From Aselliscus stoliczkanus (lineage: Eukaryota > Chordata > Mammalia > Chiroptera > Hipposideridae), in assembly GCA_033961575.1 (NCBI GenBank), contig CM066732.1:77803187-77867186 (forward strand): DNA of 64,000 nucleotides. Reading direction: 5' to 3'. The first letter of the stretch is position 1; every line of letters begins with the position of its first letter. Position numbers and translations under genes: made by a program. Shown one piece after another: positions 37,023 through 49,154 of this stretch. Under the pieces are notes generated by a model. The model made no database searches. It was not told the origin of the DNA and saw nothing but the letters and a program-made list of their open reading frames with translations.

Positions 37023-39895
37023 ATAATAAAGTTAGAAACACTGCCTTCTCTCTGAGGTTTAATACAATTTCTTTGCTGCTTATCATTAGTAGTATGCCCC
37101 CCTCTTTATTTTGTGTATACCTAGAACCCAAATCACTAGAGATAATCTTCTTTAAATTTAAATTAAAAACTAATAATTTAATCAGAACACAAGACATAGT
37201 GTTCTAAAATATTTCGTTTAAATTTGGCTTGATATGTGGCGATCCAAATTTAATGATCCTTGGGGCTTCAATAATTGTTCAGCCACCTAATTTCCTCTGA
37301 TATTGTGTCTAATATCAAAATAATTAGCCCATAATAAATTTTGGAAGGCAAATTTCAGTCACTCTAATGAACTTTAAGAATTAAATACATAATCACTTTT
37401 ATAATCACGTACAGACATATGCCTTATCCTTATCCTAAAAACTACTGATTTAGTTAAGAAATATCAATTATTTCATTATCCTTGCATATCCCTGCATCCT
37501 TTGTTGGGTGAAGCACCCTGAGAATGTTACAATAAATTTTACTCTTTCTTAATGAATGCCTTTGCAGGTCTGCCTGGTCACTCTTACTGTACTTCATAGC
37601 TTCCCACATCTACACTCCTACTTGTGTCTGGGTCCATATCTTCTGCTTTCCCTCCTGTTTCTGTGGAAATAGTCCATATTTCTATCTAAAACCAATCCTC
37701 TCCACTTGTTCACCAGATTGCCTCTTAACTACACAAAGATTATCACTCCCACAACAAATTGCCCTTCTCTCCTGCATCAAGTTTTCCTCCCAACCATATC
37801 ATTCATATTAACGCATGCCCCAACCCAAAAAAAGCTATTTTTTTTTCCATGGTAAGAAAAAAAGAAGAAAAAATAATCTGTAGATACCAATTTATACCAA
37901 TCTATCCTCTGGCTAAAGCCCCCATTTCTCGGTTCTCCATTATAGCAAAATTCTTTTACATGTTTTATCTATACTCACTGTGTCTAATTCCACTCCTATT
38001 TTCTCTTGAACACATTCCAATCAGGTTTTTGTCCCCATTCCCCATGCCAACCATCAGCCCTCAGTCCTCAACCTCTGACTTGATGCAGCAGGGATGATGG
38101 ACATGTTCTTGGGGCATTTGGTCCTGTGTGCAGGGCAGCTCAGTTCCTAACCTCCCTCAGGTCTTTACAGGCATGTCATCTTTTCATTCAGGTCTTCTCT
38201 CATCTTCTACTTCAAACTTCAACTCTCCCCACCCCCAGCAAACCCCATCCTCCTTCATACATATTTACCATATCTAGCCAAAATTTATTTTGTATGGTCC
38301 ATCTTCCCCCAGTGGATCAGAAGCCCCATGAGGGCAGCGACTTTTGTCTATGTGTCATTGCTGTATCCCCAGCACCCACCCAGCACAGCACATGGCATGC
38401 GATAGGCACGCTATACAAAATGGCTGAATACATTTTACTGAGTCTGAAAATCTGAAGTGGTTTAAAATGTACAAAGAAATGAAACAGGTCATTTGAAGGC
38501 TGTAGCCTCAGATTGATTTTTTAAATCATTAGTTTCATTCTCTCTTAGAGATTATTTTTTCTTTGACAGAAAATTATTGAAATATATACCTTGTTTAATT
38601 TTCTCTAAAAAAAAAAAAAGAAGAAAAGCTTTCTTTAATTAAAGAATCATTTGGTAATGTTTTATTCAGCTAACAGAGTGACCTTACATGTTGCATATTA
38701 TATTAGAAACTAACCATGAGGGTCACACACCTATAGAATGAAAACTTCAGCTTTGTGTGGTAATCTTCACAATCCATTTCAAAACAAAGTTTTAAGTCTT
38801 CTGGTTAGGAACTTGTTTTAGCTTAATAAAATCTGATTTCCCATTTTAAAAAAGTCATTTGAGCTTTTGGATGGGACATTAACAGTGCCACAGTTTGTAT
38901 TTGGAAGGTTCTATGCTAACTTGGGAAGATCACGGGATCATTCTATAAAACGGGGGAGGGGGAGCTGTAATTTTTATGGCCATAATTTTGTCATTTGGGG
39001 ATATTTTCCTACTTTTACTACACAGTCTTTTTTTTTTTTTGTAAACCTTTGATGCAGTATCTCTAAACACATGCCTTTTTTTTCTTCTTCCTTATACAAA
39101 TACTCACTATGCCTTCTCTATTCCCTCCCCATAGTATATCCATCTTGCAACTGGCCCAGGTTGCTTCCTTCTTCTAGAAACATCTTCAGACCTCAAGGCC
39201 CTGACAAGCTGGGTTGATTAGAATCTACACTTGGAATTCTCCGTGCTTTTATTTGGCAGAGTCCCCCATACTCCTTCCAGCATGGAGTTGTCACCTTCAT
39301 AGCGCTGTTGTTGTTGTTTTCCTCCAAGGTCCTTGTTATTTTGTATATTTTTGCTTTTTGTCATCATTGTGGGTGGTTTATAATTTTTTGAAAAACCTCA
39401 CCTTAGCGATTGAATTCAAAGTCCATTTCCTTTGTCCAGATATGAACTCTCTAAAGACATTTATTCACATATCCATGATTAGCTACATTCCGGCTAAATA
39501 CAAATGATATTTGGCATTACAATGGATGAAAACCTCATGTTCTTCTTCAGCCCTGTGTGCATGACTAAGTGGAGAACCAAAGCTTCCTTTTCCTATAGAG
39601 TCGGAGCAGGGAGTCCTAGGACTAAGGAGCAATGTATTTCTTTGAAGTAAAGTTGACGAAGGTCCTTTATTTGTTCACTTGACAAATTTATCTTGAGAAT
39701 CTCATATGAAGAATGTAAGACATTGTGCAAGATACAAATCTGGATCAGACATGGTGCCTGCCCTCAGGGAAAGTACAAGCTAGAATTACAGAAAAATTAT
39801 ACTAAATAATAGGAGCTAAAATGTTCATTCAAGAATAAGACCAAAATCATACTTCAAAAATGTTGCCAAGAAAACAATTAGTTTGTTAGAATGTT
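37023..39895. other. Intronic sequence with one L2/MIR-like end
   Basis: Mostly unclassified intron. Around 38320-38440 a gccccatgagggcagcgact block followed by ccccagcaccca looks like an L2/MIR 3' region in plus orientation. Confidence 0.45.
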
Positions 39896-39937
39896 ATTTT
39901 TTTAATTAAAGTTTATTGGATGACAATGGTTAGTAAA
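39896..39937 (-). mobile_element. Very short L1 3' end insertion (42 bp)
   Basis: The segment ttaattaaagtttattggat followed by gacaatggttagtaaa is the reverse of an L1 3' terminus, similar to the tail at 22055-22090. It is flanked by tagaatgtt at 39887-39895 and 39938-39946. Confidence 0.65.
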
Positions 39938-39946
39938 TAGAATGTT

Positions 39947-42900
39947 CTTTTTATCATTGAATAAGAGTTATAAAAGTATTTTAAAAATCAATATTTTCCG
40001 ATTGTTAAAAATTAAATATATATCAAAAATTTAACAAGAATTTCAAAGCTATTTCAATATGAGACTCAGCAAAGACTACTGTATATACTAATGTATCTAC
40101 ACTAGGATACAAAACTCCTATGAACATATATATGGCAGCCTTCTAGAAAAATTAGCTTTTGGTTCTCAATGTTTACTTATATTTATATTCATGGATAACT
40201 AACTCAGGACAACTGCAAAGGATAGCTGATCTAAGTAAAAAATATTATATTTAAATAAGGTCATCTTTATTTCCATTGACTTGACACTGTCTGCAAATCA
40301 TTAAAAACATTCACTAAAATGTCTAGAAAATTCAATTTTAAAGCTAGGTCGTTAATGGTATTTGTTAAATGGTAAGCATTTAAACAAAGTGGAAAAATTA
40401 ACATGAATGCTATTTTCATTATTTCTTCTGCCTTTGTTTGTGTGGAAAGAAGAAACGTCTTCTTTCTCCATTTTAATGATAGATGAGATGTTTATTAACA
40501 ACAACACCTCCACCTAACAAACATAAAGAACAAATATATCACAACTGCATTTGTGGAGAGCCTCATTCACCACTGCCCTCCTCCTCTTTGTAATGCAAGT
40601 AGTTAAAGTCATTAAAAATTCAGCATTTTATGTCATGAGCTAGGGTGGGAAGGCAGTGTGATTACACTGTGTCGACTGGAGGGGATGATTAGAATTTCGA
40701 TGTTTCTCCATTACTGTTTCCTTCGCAAATCTCTGCACAATGACAGAAGCATGAAGCCTGTGTTTAGATTCCACGGCTGTGTCCTTCCCATCTTCCAAAT
40801 TTCACTACAGCAAATCCTTCTTTACTTTCTGACAGAAACAAAAAATTAAAGATGTATAATGTGAAGATATAATCTTAGGCTCTCTTGCCCTGCAGGACTG
40901 GTTCTTTCCCAAGTACAATTATGCTGGCAAATGCTGCTATTAACTCTATGACTGCAACAGGCACTCCAGTTCCTTTGAAATTCTATAAAATAGTTGTCCT
41001 TAGATGGCGATAGAAAGGAAGGAACGAAGCAGGAACAACAAGAATTACTTTACATACTAATAATAACAATTTAGTTATCAAAACAGAACTGAACAAGTGT
41101 GTCTTTATACTGTTCTTTGAAAAATTTAACCTCCTAGGGTTCTGATAATCAGGGCCTATGGTTCAGGAATGCATGCTAGCACTCAGCTCAGTGCCTATAT
41201 CCTCATTTCAAAGAGAATCATTCAACCCGACATCCATCCTGTCAAAAATCTCAACTTTGAGCTGCTAATGTAGAATAAAAATCAATATAAATTTTGATCA
41301 TTTGATGAATATTTACTTCTTTCTTTAGTGTTTGGGGATTTAGAATTGAAAAGTGCTGAATCAAGTCATTTTATTTTTTTGTGTTTGTGCCAACACCAAT
41401 TTACTACCCTCCAGAAAGTTCCTGAACAAGATGTCTCAGGTGGCATGCATGTTGGTTTTTCCTGTCAATCATAACAGTGTGTCAGTAGGGAACCATAATC
41501 ATTTCACTTTCATACTCTCAGTGTTCCAAAAAGGAATATTTTGATTACTTCCCTGGAAAAGGTAAACTTTCTCATTTAGACACACTATTGTAAGCCTGGG
41601 TGTCTGTTGTTTTTGGCATTCAGCTGAGTCTAAATTGATACGATCTATTAAAAGTTAAACACTTTATCTTAGGCTCCAAGGGTAGTGCACAAAAAAAAAA
41701 AAAAAAAAAAATAGAGTTTACATATGGATTCCTCTACAAGCAACATTCAGGATCACCCCAAGACAAAGAGCTTTTATAGAAGCTGCCATTTTTCTTCATG
41801 CGTTTTTTGAAAAAAAAACAAACAAAAAAAGAGCATATCAACTGACTGCTCTAATCAACCCAACAACTTTATAATAAGAAATACTTTACGTTTACATGTT
41901 TTTATTATAAGTGAAAAGAAAATGCACTATAGACAAGTAACTCTTGAAAACGTAGCAATTAAAATGTGATTCCTGTGTAAGTCTAGTTATATGAGTAGTA
42001 TAGCATGCCACCATTTTTATTATGATACTTTGATATATATAACAAAAGAGTACTATTATACCAAAATGATTCCTTAGTGATTTTTAAAAGAACAGTCTCT
42101 CCCAATTTGAAAAAGGCTAAACTAAGTGCAAGCACCAAAGAGGTACTTAAAAAAAAAAAAAAATCTAACATATGACATAGTGGCAGAAGATTCAATATTA
42201 AGGAGATGTTTTTGTTGGTTCCATATAAATTAAATAAAAATGGCAGCAGCTGCCTTTCCCAAGGATGATATAGCCCTGGACAATCACTGGGTATTATGTA
42301 GACAGATGTTTTAAATAAAATAAGTATTTAGATTGCTAGATACCTTGCTAGATATGAAGGCAATTATGGGATGTCTTTGTTAAATTACATTTTTCATTTT
42401 TGTGAAGGGAAAAAAGAATTGTCCTGGAAACAGTACTGACAGGAAATGATCCTATATCTAAAACAGCTGGAGACTGTAACTAATATAAATTTACTTGAAA
42501 ATAAAAATGCTGTGTGCCTCTGGAGACATGCAGTAACATGCCATAAAAAGAGATGAGAATATAAAAGTATTTAAAAGGAGGGAAACACATTTTATCTAGA
42601 TATTATACTGAGATGTGATTCACTGATAAATGAGAAATATTCGAAGATAAAAAAAAGAAAAAAAATCAAGTCATTTTAAAACTTATAATAGATATTTTAT
42701 TTAAAACCATATTTGTAAGAAGCATTAAAATAATTTTCTGGGAAAAATCCTTTGCTTTTTAACATATTGGTTATTAACCAATTTACTAAAGTCATAATAA
42801 AAATGCAAAGGCAGGTAATTGTGTTTAACTGGGAAAGTCTATCGGAAGCAGAGGATCCTTACTACGAGTAAGGCAAAGACCCTAAATGTTAGATAAGCAG

Positions 42901-43208
42901 ATTCCAGTAAATCTCAAAGACACATGGAATAGCCTCTACACAAAAGCTCCCACTACCTTTCTCCACTGCCCCCATCCCCAGTCTTGCTAGCTGTTGAATT
43001 AGAAAGATGTCTGATATACTAATCCATACCAAACATTCATAGACATTGACATCTTAATGTGGTACCCATCCCTAAGTTCATAAATTTCAATATTCTTCAC
43101 TTACAGATTGAAATGCATGAATCTACAGGATAATTTTAAGAATGGCTATGGGTGGAAATCTATTTTCACAGCAGAGGTGAGGAGAGCCTAGAAAAGACAT
43201 TCCTGGGC
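39947..43208. other. Intronic sequence, nothing specific recognised
   Basis: AT-rich intron with a run of about 20 A at 41691-41711. No exon or classifiable repeat was seen. Confidence 0.5.
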
Positions 43209-43376
43209 GGCCGGTTAGCTCAGTTGGTTAGAGCGCAGTGCTTATAACACCAAGGTTGCCAGTTCGATCCTCATGCCTTCACAACTAGATTGAAACAACT
43301 ACTCTACTTGGAGCTGATGGGTCCTGGAAAAACACACTGTTCCCCAATAAAAACCTTTGAAACTAAAAAAAACCCA
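43209..43376 (+). mobile_element. tRNA-Ile-like SINE
   Basis: The first 65 bp resemble a tRNA-Ile: ggccggttagctcagttggt (A box), a ccaaggttgcc segment, and agttcgatcc (B box). The 3' acceptor side (tcatgccttc) cannot pair with ggccggt, and a SINE body follows: ctagattgaaacaactactc, later ccccaataaaaaccttt, then an A-rich tail. It is not a functional tRNA. Confidence 0.75.
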
Positions 43377-43832
43377 GAAAGCCCTTTAAAAACAAAAGAA
43401 GATACCCTCCCTACCCACCCCACCCCCGCCAAGTCTTGGGTATCCACCTCCCTCATCTATGCCTGAGAGTCATCCTGACCTGGCTCCTAGGGGTCCAGGT
43501 ATCCGGCAGGAGGAGATCATGTGAAACTGGCATTTCCTGTGCTGCCTCACTCTTCAGAGCCAGGGAAGATCACAAGGCCTCAGAGGTTAGCTTACGCATG
43601 ACTACCAGAAAGAAGACTCCACAGGAAGAACGTGAAAAAGCAGTGGAAGAGCAAAGGGGAAAAGGAGAGTGTGTATGATAAGCGTGAAAAACAGTTATCA
43701 CAAGTGTCCATAGAGCCCCCAAATGAAACACTTTTAAAGAAATCTTGCCTTAAACAAAATTCTTTTGTAGGCTGAAGTTGCACTATCTTCAAAAAGAAAA
43801 CTCTAGAACCCAAACTAAAACTCAAAACATAT
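43377..43832. other. Intronic sequence, nothing specific recognised
   Basis: Unclassified intron. An 80-codon open frame at 43436-43678 has no supporting features. Confidence 0.5.
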
Positions 43833-44186
43833 TTTCTATAGACTGAATGTTTGTGTCCCCACAAAATGTGAATGTTGAAACCTAACCCCAATATGATGGT
43901 ATTAGGGGATGGGGCCTTTGGGAGGTGATTAGGTCATAAAGGGGGAGCCCACATGAATGGGGTTAGTGCCCTTAAGAAAGGGGCCCCAGAGAGCTCTCCT
44001 ACCATTCTGACATGTGAGAACACAGCGAACAAGGAGGCAGGTCCTCACCAGACACTGAAGCTGACAGCACGTCAGTCTTGGACTTCCCATACTCCAGATC
44101 TGTGAGAAATAAATTTCTGTAAATTTCTGTTTATAAGCTGCCCAGTCTACTGTGTTCTGTTACAGAAGTGCAAACATACTAAGACA
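43833..44186 (+). mobile_element. MaLR/MLT1-type LTR, degenerate
   Basis: It contains atagactgaatgtttgtgtc, gatggggcctttgggaggtg and gttagtgcccttaagaaag, ending in a gctgcccagtctactgtgtt block: an MLT1-like LTR in plus orientation. The phrase aaatttctgt is duplicated in tandem near 44107-44130. No target duplication was found. Confidence 0.75.
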
Positions 44187-44268
44187 ATATCCATGAACTC
44201 TCCCCACCTTCCTACAAATTCACCAAATACCAAAAGGAGGTACTGGGGCTATGTTGTGGTAGATCTGT

Positions 44269-44300
44269 GACAGACAGACAGATAGACAGACAGACACATA
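44269..44300. repeat. (GACA/GATA)n short tandem repeat
   Basis: About 30 bp of imperfect gaca/gata units. Confidence 0.75.
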
Positions 44301-44879
44301 CACACACTACAACAGTGATTCCTATGCATTCATATCATCTTTATGACTACATAATCATCACTACTGCTTAAAGCTTATAAAGTCTACCTTGTTGCTTAGT
44401 TCTTCCTGAAAATGCTCACTAGCTCACTGCTATTATATCTGGAGGAGATTTAAACAAAAAATACAGACACACATTTGTTTTCCTCTTTGATGGCTTGATT
44501 CCTACTCATTAGGCTAGTCTAAGGGATAGTGTAAACAAAATTATATCCTCCTGCTTTCTCCTCACTTCTGCTTACCACAGTTATATATTGCTCTTTATTT
44601 TTGGACCCAGAGTAAAAAAAGGAACTATATCTATCTCCTAAGCCAAAAGACTAATAAAAGGATCCCTAAACATCCGATGTCCAAAGCAGACAAATTTAAC
44701 AGATTATTCCATTATTATCCTGTATTTCCATTATTCTGAATGTCCCCATTATTGACAAGACAATGGTAGGTGTTAGATACTGGGCCAGCAACCTCTTTGA
44801 AGGAAAGACCTGACCTCAGCCTCAACCAGTATGTTGTAGATATGTCTCCCTTTGGGTACCAGAATCTTCAGGGACCTTC

Positions 44880-45318
44880 CTTTCCTGGCCTTCACTGTCC
44901 ATCACTCTTCTTGAGCTGCTTTCACCTCCCAAACACATTATAGCTACACCCAGCATTTTTCAATTGCTTAAAGGAACCACACTCCTTCCAACCTTGGACA
45001 TGCTGTTCCCTCTGCCTAGAATGTTCCTCCCTTCTTCTTCACATGGCTATCACCTTCATATCCTTTAGGTCTCATTTTAAATATTATTTCTTTCCCTGAT
45101 CATTTTATCTAAGCTAGGGATCTCCTATTTTTTAAAATTTATTTTCTTCCTAATATTCACTATATCTTACAATGATATTTGACTGCAGGATTTTTTTTCC
45201 TTATTTGCATGTTTTTCTTTTTCTGATCCATATCCCACTGCAATGTAAATTCCACCAGTGCAGGGATCTTATCTTTCTTGTTCATAATTACATCCTCAAT
45301 GCCCATGAAACTGTGTAT
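44880..45318 (+). repeat. L2 LINE 3' part
   Basis: It includes ggacatgctgttccctctgc, ctcattttaaatattatttc, and atgtaaattccaccagtgca followed by gggatcttatctttcttgtt: the ordered conserved blocks of the L2 3' end. It leads straight into a (tgaa)n tail. Confidence 0.8.
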
Positions 45319-45355
45319 TGAATGAATGAATGAATGAATGAATGAATGAATGAAT
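45319..45355. repeat. (TGAA)n tail of L2
   Basis: Nine to ten tgaa units, consistent with the usual L2 terminal repeat expanded into a microsatellite. Confidence 0.9.
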
Positions 45356-46597
45356 AGGTTGTTGAGTGAAGGCTCAGGAACAATCTCAGCAGGAGGTTTA
45401 AGGGAGAGGTGATGGTCTGGTAGAAAGCAGAGAGCCTTGGCCAGTGCTGACAAGCACTTTGGGTTGCCAGTCTGGGAGGTAAGATGTGAATGGTGGCATT
45501 CAAAAGACTTCCAGAGCTGGGGCAGAATAATTACCCTGAAAAGGGATGCTTTGACCAAAGAAAGCCTCCTGAGATTCCTTCAGCTTAAGAAGATTGGGAT
45601 TGTCTAAAAATTACAAATAATAAAACTCCTGGGGACTATTAAGCATCGATGTCACACATTTTAATTTAAAGTGATGATGTTTAATGTTAGCAGGTCTCTC
45701 TGGCACTTTAACCCTAGAGATAAAAGGCTCAGTTGAGCAAAGACGTGGGAAAAATATATCACATTCCAGGCCATAGTATGAAGCAAAATGCTGAAAGTCA
45801 TAGCAGGGAAGACTAGTGAAACAGTATTTCCCAGGAAAGGAATGTTCAAATCACAAAGAACCAAGGGGAAAAAGCAAATGTTTTATAACTGGTCAAACCC
45901 TTTAAGAGAAGGTCACAGAGACTCTAAAACCCCTCTGTTAGGCTGTCAATTATCAAAGGGGAGGATGGAGCAATTTACCTCTGGAAGTACCAAGAATTTT
46001 TCTCTGAATTTTATTTCTTCCATTTAGAATGGAGGTCTGAGATGTTTCATATCCTTAAACAGAATTTGTTCCGTGGATGGCTGTCAAGGTAGACACCAAT
46101 TACAATGCAAGTATACTTGCAGATATTATTGGAGCTGCTTTTTTTTCACATAGAATGACTTTAGACCCAATGATTTTGGAGTTCTTGTTTCTGGTTTAAC
46201 AGTTGATGCCCTCTATTATATCCAGGCTAGCAGAGTTATTTCTTGCAATTCTTGATGTGACAGCCTCCAGTAGCTTGCCTCATCTTTCACATATTTAAAT
46301 TAAGTTGGGACACTAGGTAAAGAAAGTATCCAAATCAAAAGTAGCCTCAAAGAGCATAAGAAGTCTCACTTTTGTGTGAGTTTCCAGGCTTTGAATTTTC
46401 AGCAACATTTTGATTATTCAGATCATTTTACTTTTCTGCTGGAGTTGACCATGTAAATTAATATCTGGAGGTATAAATATCAACATTTGGAGAAAATTGA
46501 GCAGGACAATAATTTGTGCTTGTGAGAAAGCCATAGGGGCTGCATGGAATTTCTCATGGTTATGGGCAGTGGAACCAATCCTTACTATGAAATGACA
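45356..46597. other. Intronic sequence, nothing specific recognised
   Basis: Unclassified intron between the L2 and the ferritin retrocopy. Confidence 0.5.
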
Positions 46598-46615
46598 TTA
46601 AAACTCTTTTGGGTG

Positions 46616-47493
46616 CCCAGTAGTCCCTTGGGCTGTCTCTTATTTCAACAGTGTTTAGATGAAAGACACAGGGACTCTCTTTCTTCCAGCCTCTGACCCC
46701 ATCCAACCTCTTCCAATAGCAACCTTCGGAAACATCTTCTCAGCAATGTTCTGACTTCAGGGCCCGCCAACACTGTGTTTTGAGCTTAGCTCCTTACTGC
46801 CAATCAAACATGAGCTCCCAGATTTATCAGTATTATTCCACCAAGGTGGAGGCTGCCATCAACCTCCTGGTCAATCTGTATCTGCAGGCCTCCTACACCT
46901 ACCTCTCTCTGGGCTTCTATTTAGACAATTATGATGTGGCTCTGGAAGGCGTGGGTCACTTCTTCCAGGAGTTGGCCAAGAAAGGTGGGGCGCCAAGCAT
47001 CATCTCCTAAAGATGCAAACCAGTACATAGGCCAAGTCCTCTTCCAGGGTATGCAGAAACTGTCCCAAGATCAGTGTGGTAAAACCCTGGAAGCTATGGA
47101 AGCCACCATGATCCTGGAGAAGTATTTAAACCAGGCCCATTTGGATCTGCATACCTTAAGTTCTGCCTGCACAGACCCCATCTCTGTTACTTGCTGGAGA
47201 GCCACTTCCTAGATGAGGCGGTGAAACCCATCAAAAAGTTGAAAGACCACCTGACTAAGCTCTTGCAAGCTGGCTGGCCCCTAGGCTGGGCCTGGAGAGT
47301 ACCTCTTCAAAAGGCTCATGCACAAGGATGAGTGTGAGCCTTGGGAGGCCAGCGGTCTTTGAGGGGCCCCACTAGCATTGCCTCTGCCTGAGCCTCTCTC
47401 TGAAGCCACTAGGCAGCTTTTCAACTCCCCTGAAGCCTTCTCCCAAGTCATGGATCAAATGGAAACAATAAAGCTTTTTGCAGCAAAACCAAA
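46616..47493 (+). pseudogene. FTL: Processed pseudogene of ferritin light chain (FTL)
   Basis: An intronless copy of FTL mRNA. It covers most of the 5' UTR, the coding region from the ATG at 46810 ([20 protein letters not shown]), the 3' UTR, an aataaa signal at 47467-47472 and a decayed A-rich tail. The ferritin helix sequences [20 protein letters not shown] and [13 protein letters not shown] are clear. A one-base deletion after GHFFQELA shifts the frame to a TAA at 47008-47010, and a second one-base loss near 47178 shifts it again, so no ferritin subunit can be made. The flanks carry an imperfect duplication (aaactcttttgggtg at 46601-46615, caactcttcgggtg at 47495-47508), the mark of L1-mediated retroposition. 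It lies opposite to AKAP6 transcription. The functional parent, an iron-storage subunit, is elsewhere. Confidence 0.95.
46636..46666 (+). promoter_or_regulatory. Relic of the FTL iron-responsive element
   Basis: The cagtgt loop is intact at 46649-46654 within atttcaacagtgtttagatg. FTL mRNA has gcttcaacagtgtttggacg (from memory), so the base at the conserved bulged-C position is now T, and one upper-stem C-G pair has become a C-A mismatch. IRP binding is therefore unlikely. Confidence 0.75.
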
Positions 47494-47508
47494 ACAACTC
47501 TTCGGGTG

Positions 47509-48030
47509 ATCTGCTGTTGCCTATGAGACACAAATCACAGGAGCAGCTAGTGCCCTTGTGTTTCAGTCACTACTAACCAGCTTGTTCAACATCCAACCAG
47601 CAGCATGATTACATTTTCCCTTACGATGGCCCACATGAGGCAAAGCCTCTCTGACGCTTCCTGTAGCCTATTCTTAAGTCACACCATTGTTCTGCTTTAA
47701 AACTCCAGTAATAACAACAAAGAACAAGAGCCTTTAAGTCTTTTTGCCCTTTTCTTTAGAATACATTCAAATGTCTTAGCACAGTGTTTAAATTCTGCTC
47801 ATGGGTAGATCCTAGACCACATTTCCCTGTACCCTCTGAGACTTCCTTTTTTTGACAAATAGCAAACCCCACTGATGCACATGTCAGACTAAACCATGTC
47901 CTTCAGCTCTGCTCCCCAAGCTTTCCTCCATTTCTTCAACTTCTCAGCCCACATGGTCCTCCAGCCTCAATAAACTCCCACCTCACCTGAATTCCCTGGA
48001 TACATGATCTGCCTCCCTATTTATAAAACA
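47509..48030. other. Intronic sequence, nothing specific recognised
   Basis: Unclassified intron downstream of the ferritin pseudogene. Confidence 0.5.
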
Positions 48031-48034
48031 CGTA

Positions 48035-48182
48035 TCTCCTTCCACCTTATAGATATTCATGATTCCTCTGTTCTATCAGATTTTAAGCTCCCCAAAATAG
48101 GATATAACCCAGGTTTATTTTGATATTATAAGTTCCTGGCACACAGTAGACACTCAGTAAGTATTTGCTAAATGAATGAACG
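48035..48182 (+). repeat. L2 LINE 3' end fragment
   Basis: It ends with cctggcacacagtagacact, cagtaagtatttgct and aaatgaatgaacg, a typical L2 terminus. Confidence 0.7.
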
Positions 48183-48247
48183 AGGCAAAGTGATGGTATG
48201 TTACAGTGTGTTTCTATCTAAAAAGACCGAAGTTATCATTTAAAAAA

Positions 48248-48686
48248 AAATTATTATTTTTTTTTTAAATTGGGGAATTGGGGGAGGGGAACAGCGTTGG
48301 GGAATCGGGGAAGGGGAACAGAGAAGTTGCTGTCCTTTTGTTCTTCAGTCTAGTTATGGAGGACGTCGCTTCACTGGCCCATGTTGGTATTATCATTGCA
48401 CTCTTCCCTGGTGAGGCAGATCGGTCGCCGGCCATTGGACGGCTGCTCATGGCAGCTCATGGCAGTTCACAAAAGCACACGCAAGCTGCCGGCCAGCCCC
48501 ACTGCAGCCTATGCCATCTCCAGTGACTCATGGCAACTCCAGGTTGAGTCTGTGGTTCACCATCTTAGCTGTAGAGGGCGCAGCATCACTGGCCCTAATG
48601 TGGGATCTGAACCGGGACCCTGCTGCTCAGAACTGGCATCTGAAGCCAACTACTAACTAGCACGATACTTGGCCAGTCCTTAAAAA
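48248..48686 (-). mobile_element. Long tRNA-derived SINE (Rhin-like)
   Basis: An antisense copy of about 435 bp with poly-T, the aattgggggaggggaacagc tail unit, the central region, and a head ending near ggccagtcc. The probable duplication is atcatttaaaaa (48236-48247) against atcattttaaaa (48687-48698). Confidence 0.85.
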
Positions 48687-48698
48687 TCATTTTAAAAG

Positions 48699-49111
48699 TT
48701 TGGGGCAGGAAAAGAATAAAGCGAGCTTGGGACATCTTCTTGTGCCAGAAAACCAAAAAGCATTCATTGATTAATGAAAATGTGTCAAAAGGACAGGAGC
48801 CATCATGAAAAGGCTCCCTTTTGGCAAATTTGGGACAATCTAAACATCAGAAAGAAGAATTATTGTAATTGATTATATCATATTGAATAAATTATAATCA
48901 ATCTATAATTATACTCAAAAGAGAAAAAGAAAAAATATCACTATTGAAGGTGATATCACACAAACTCCTTACCCCAAAAATTGGTAAGCAAAGAGGAAAA
49001 ATTACGTATTTCACTTGCTTTTTAAAAAAGGAACTGTAGTTGATCTGAGGTTGGTAGGAGGAAGCCTTTATAGGAAAAAGAATTCCAGTTTAAAGTGTAG
49101 AAGAAAAACAA

Positions 49112-49154
<43 letters not shown>

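Noticed and set aside
43209..43275. Functional tRNA-Ile gene
   Set aside because: The acceptor stem cannot pair, and a SINE body with an A-rich tail follows directly.
46780..47010. Ferritin-like open frame as a functional gene
   Set aside because: It covers less than half of the ferritin subunit; frameshifts, absence of introns, an A-rich tail and flanking duplications show a processed pseudogene.
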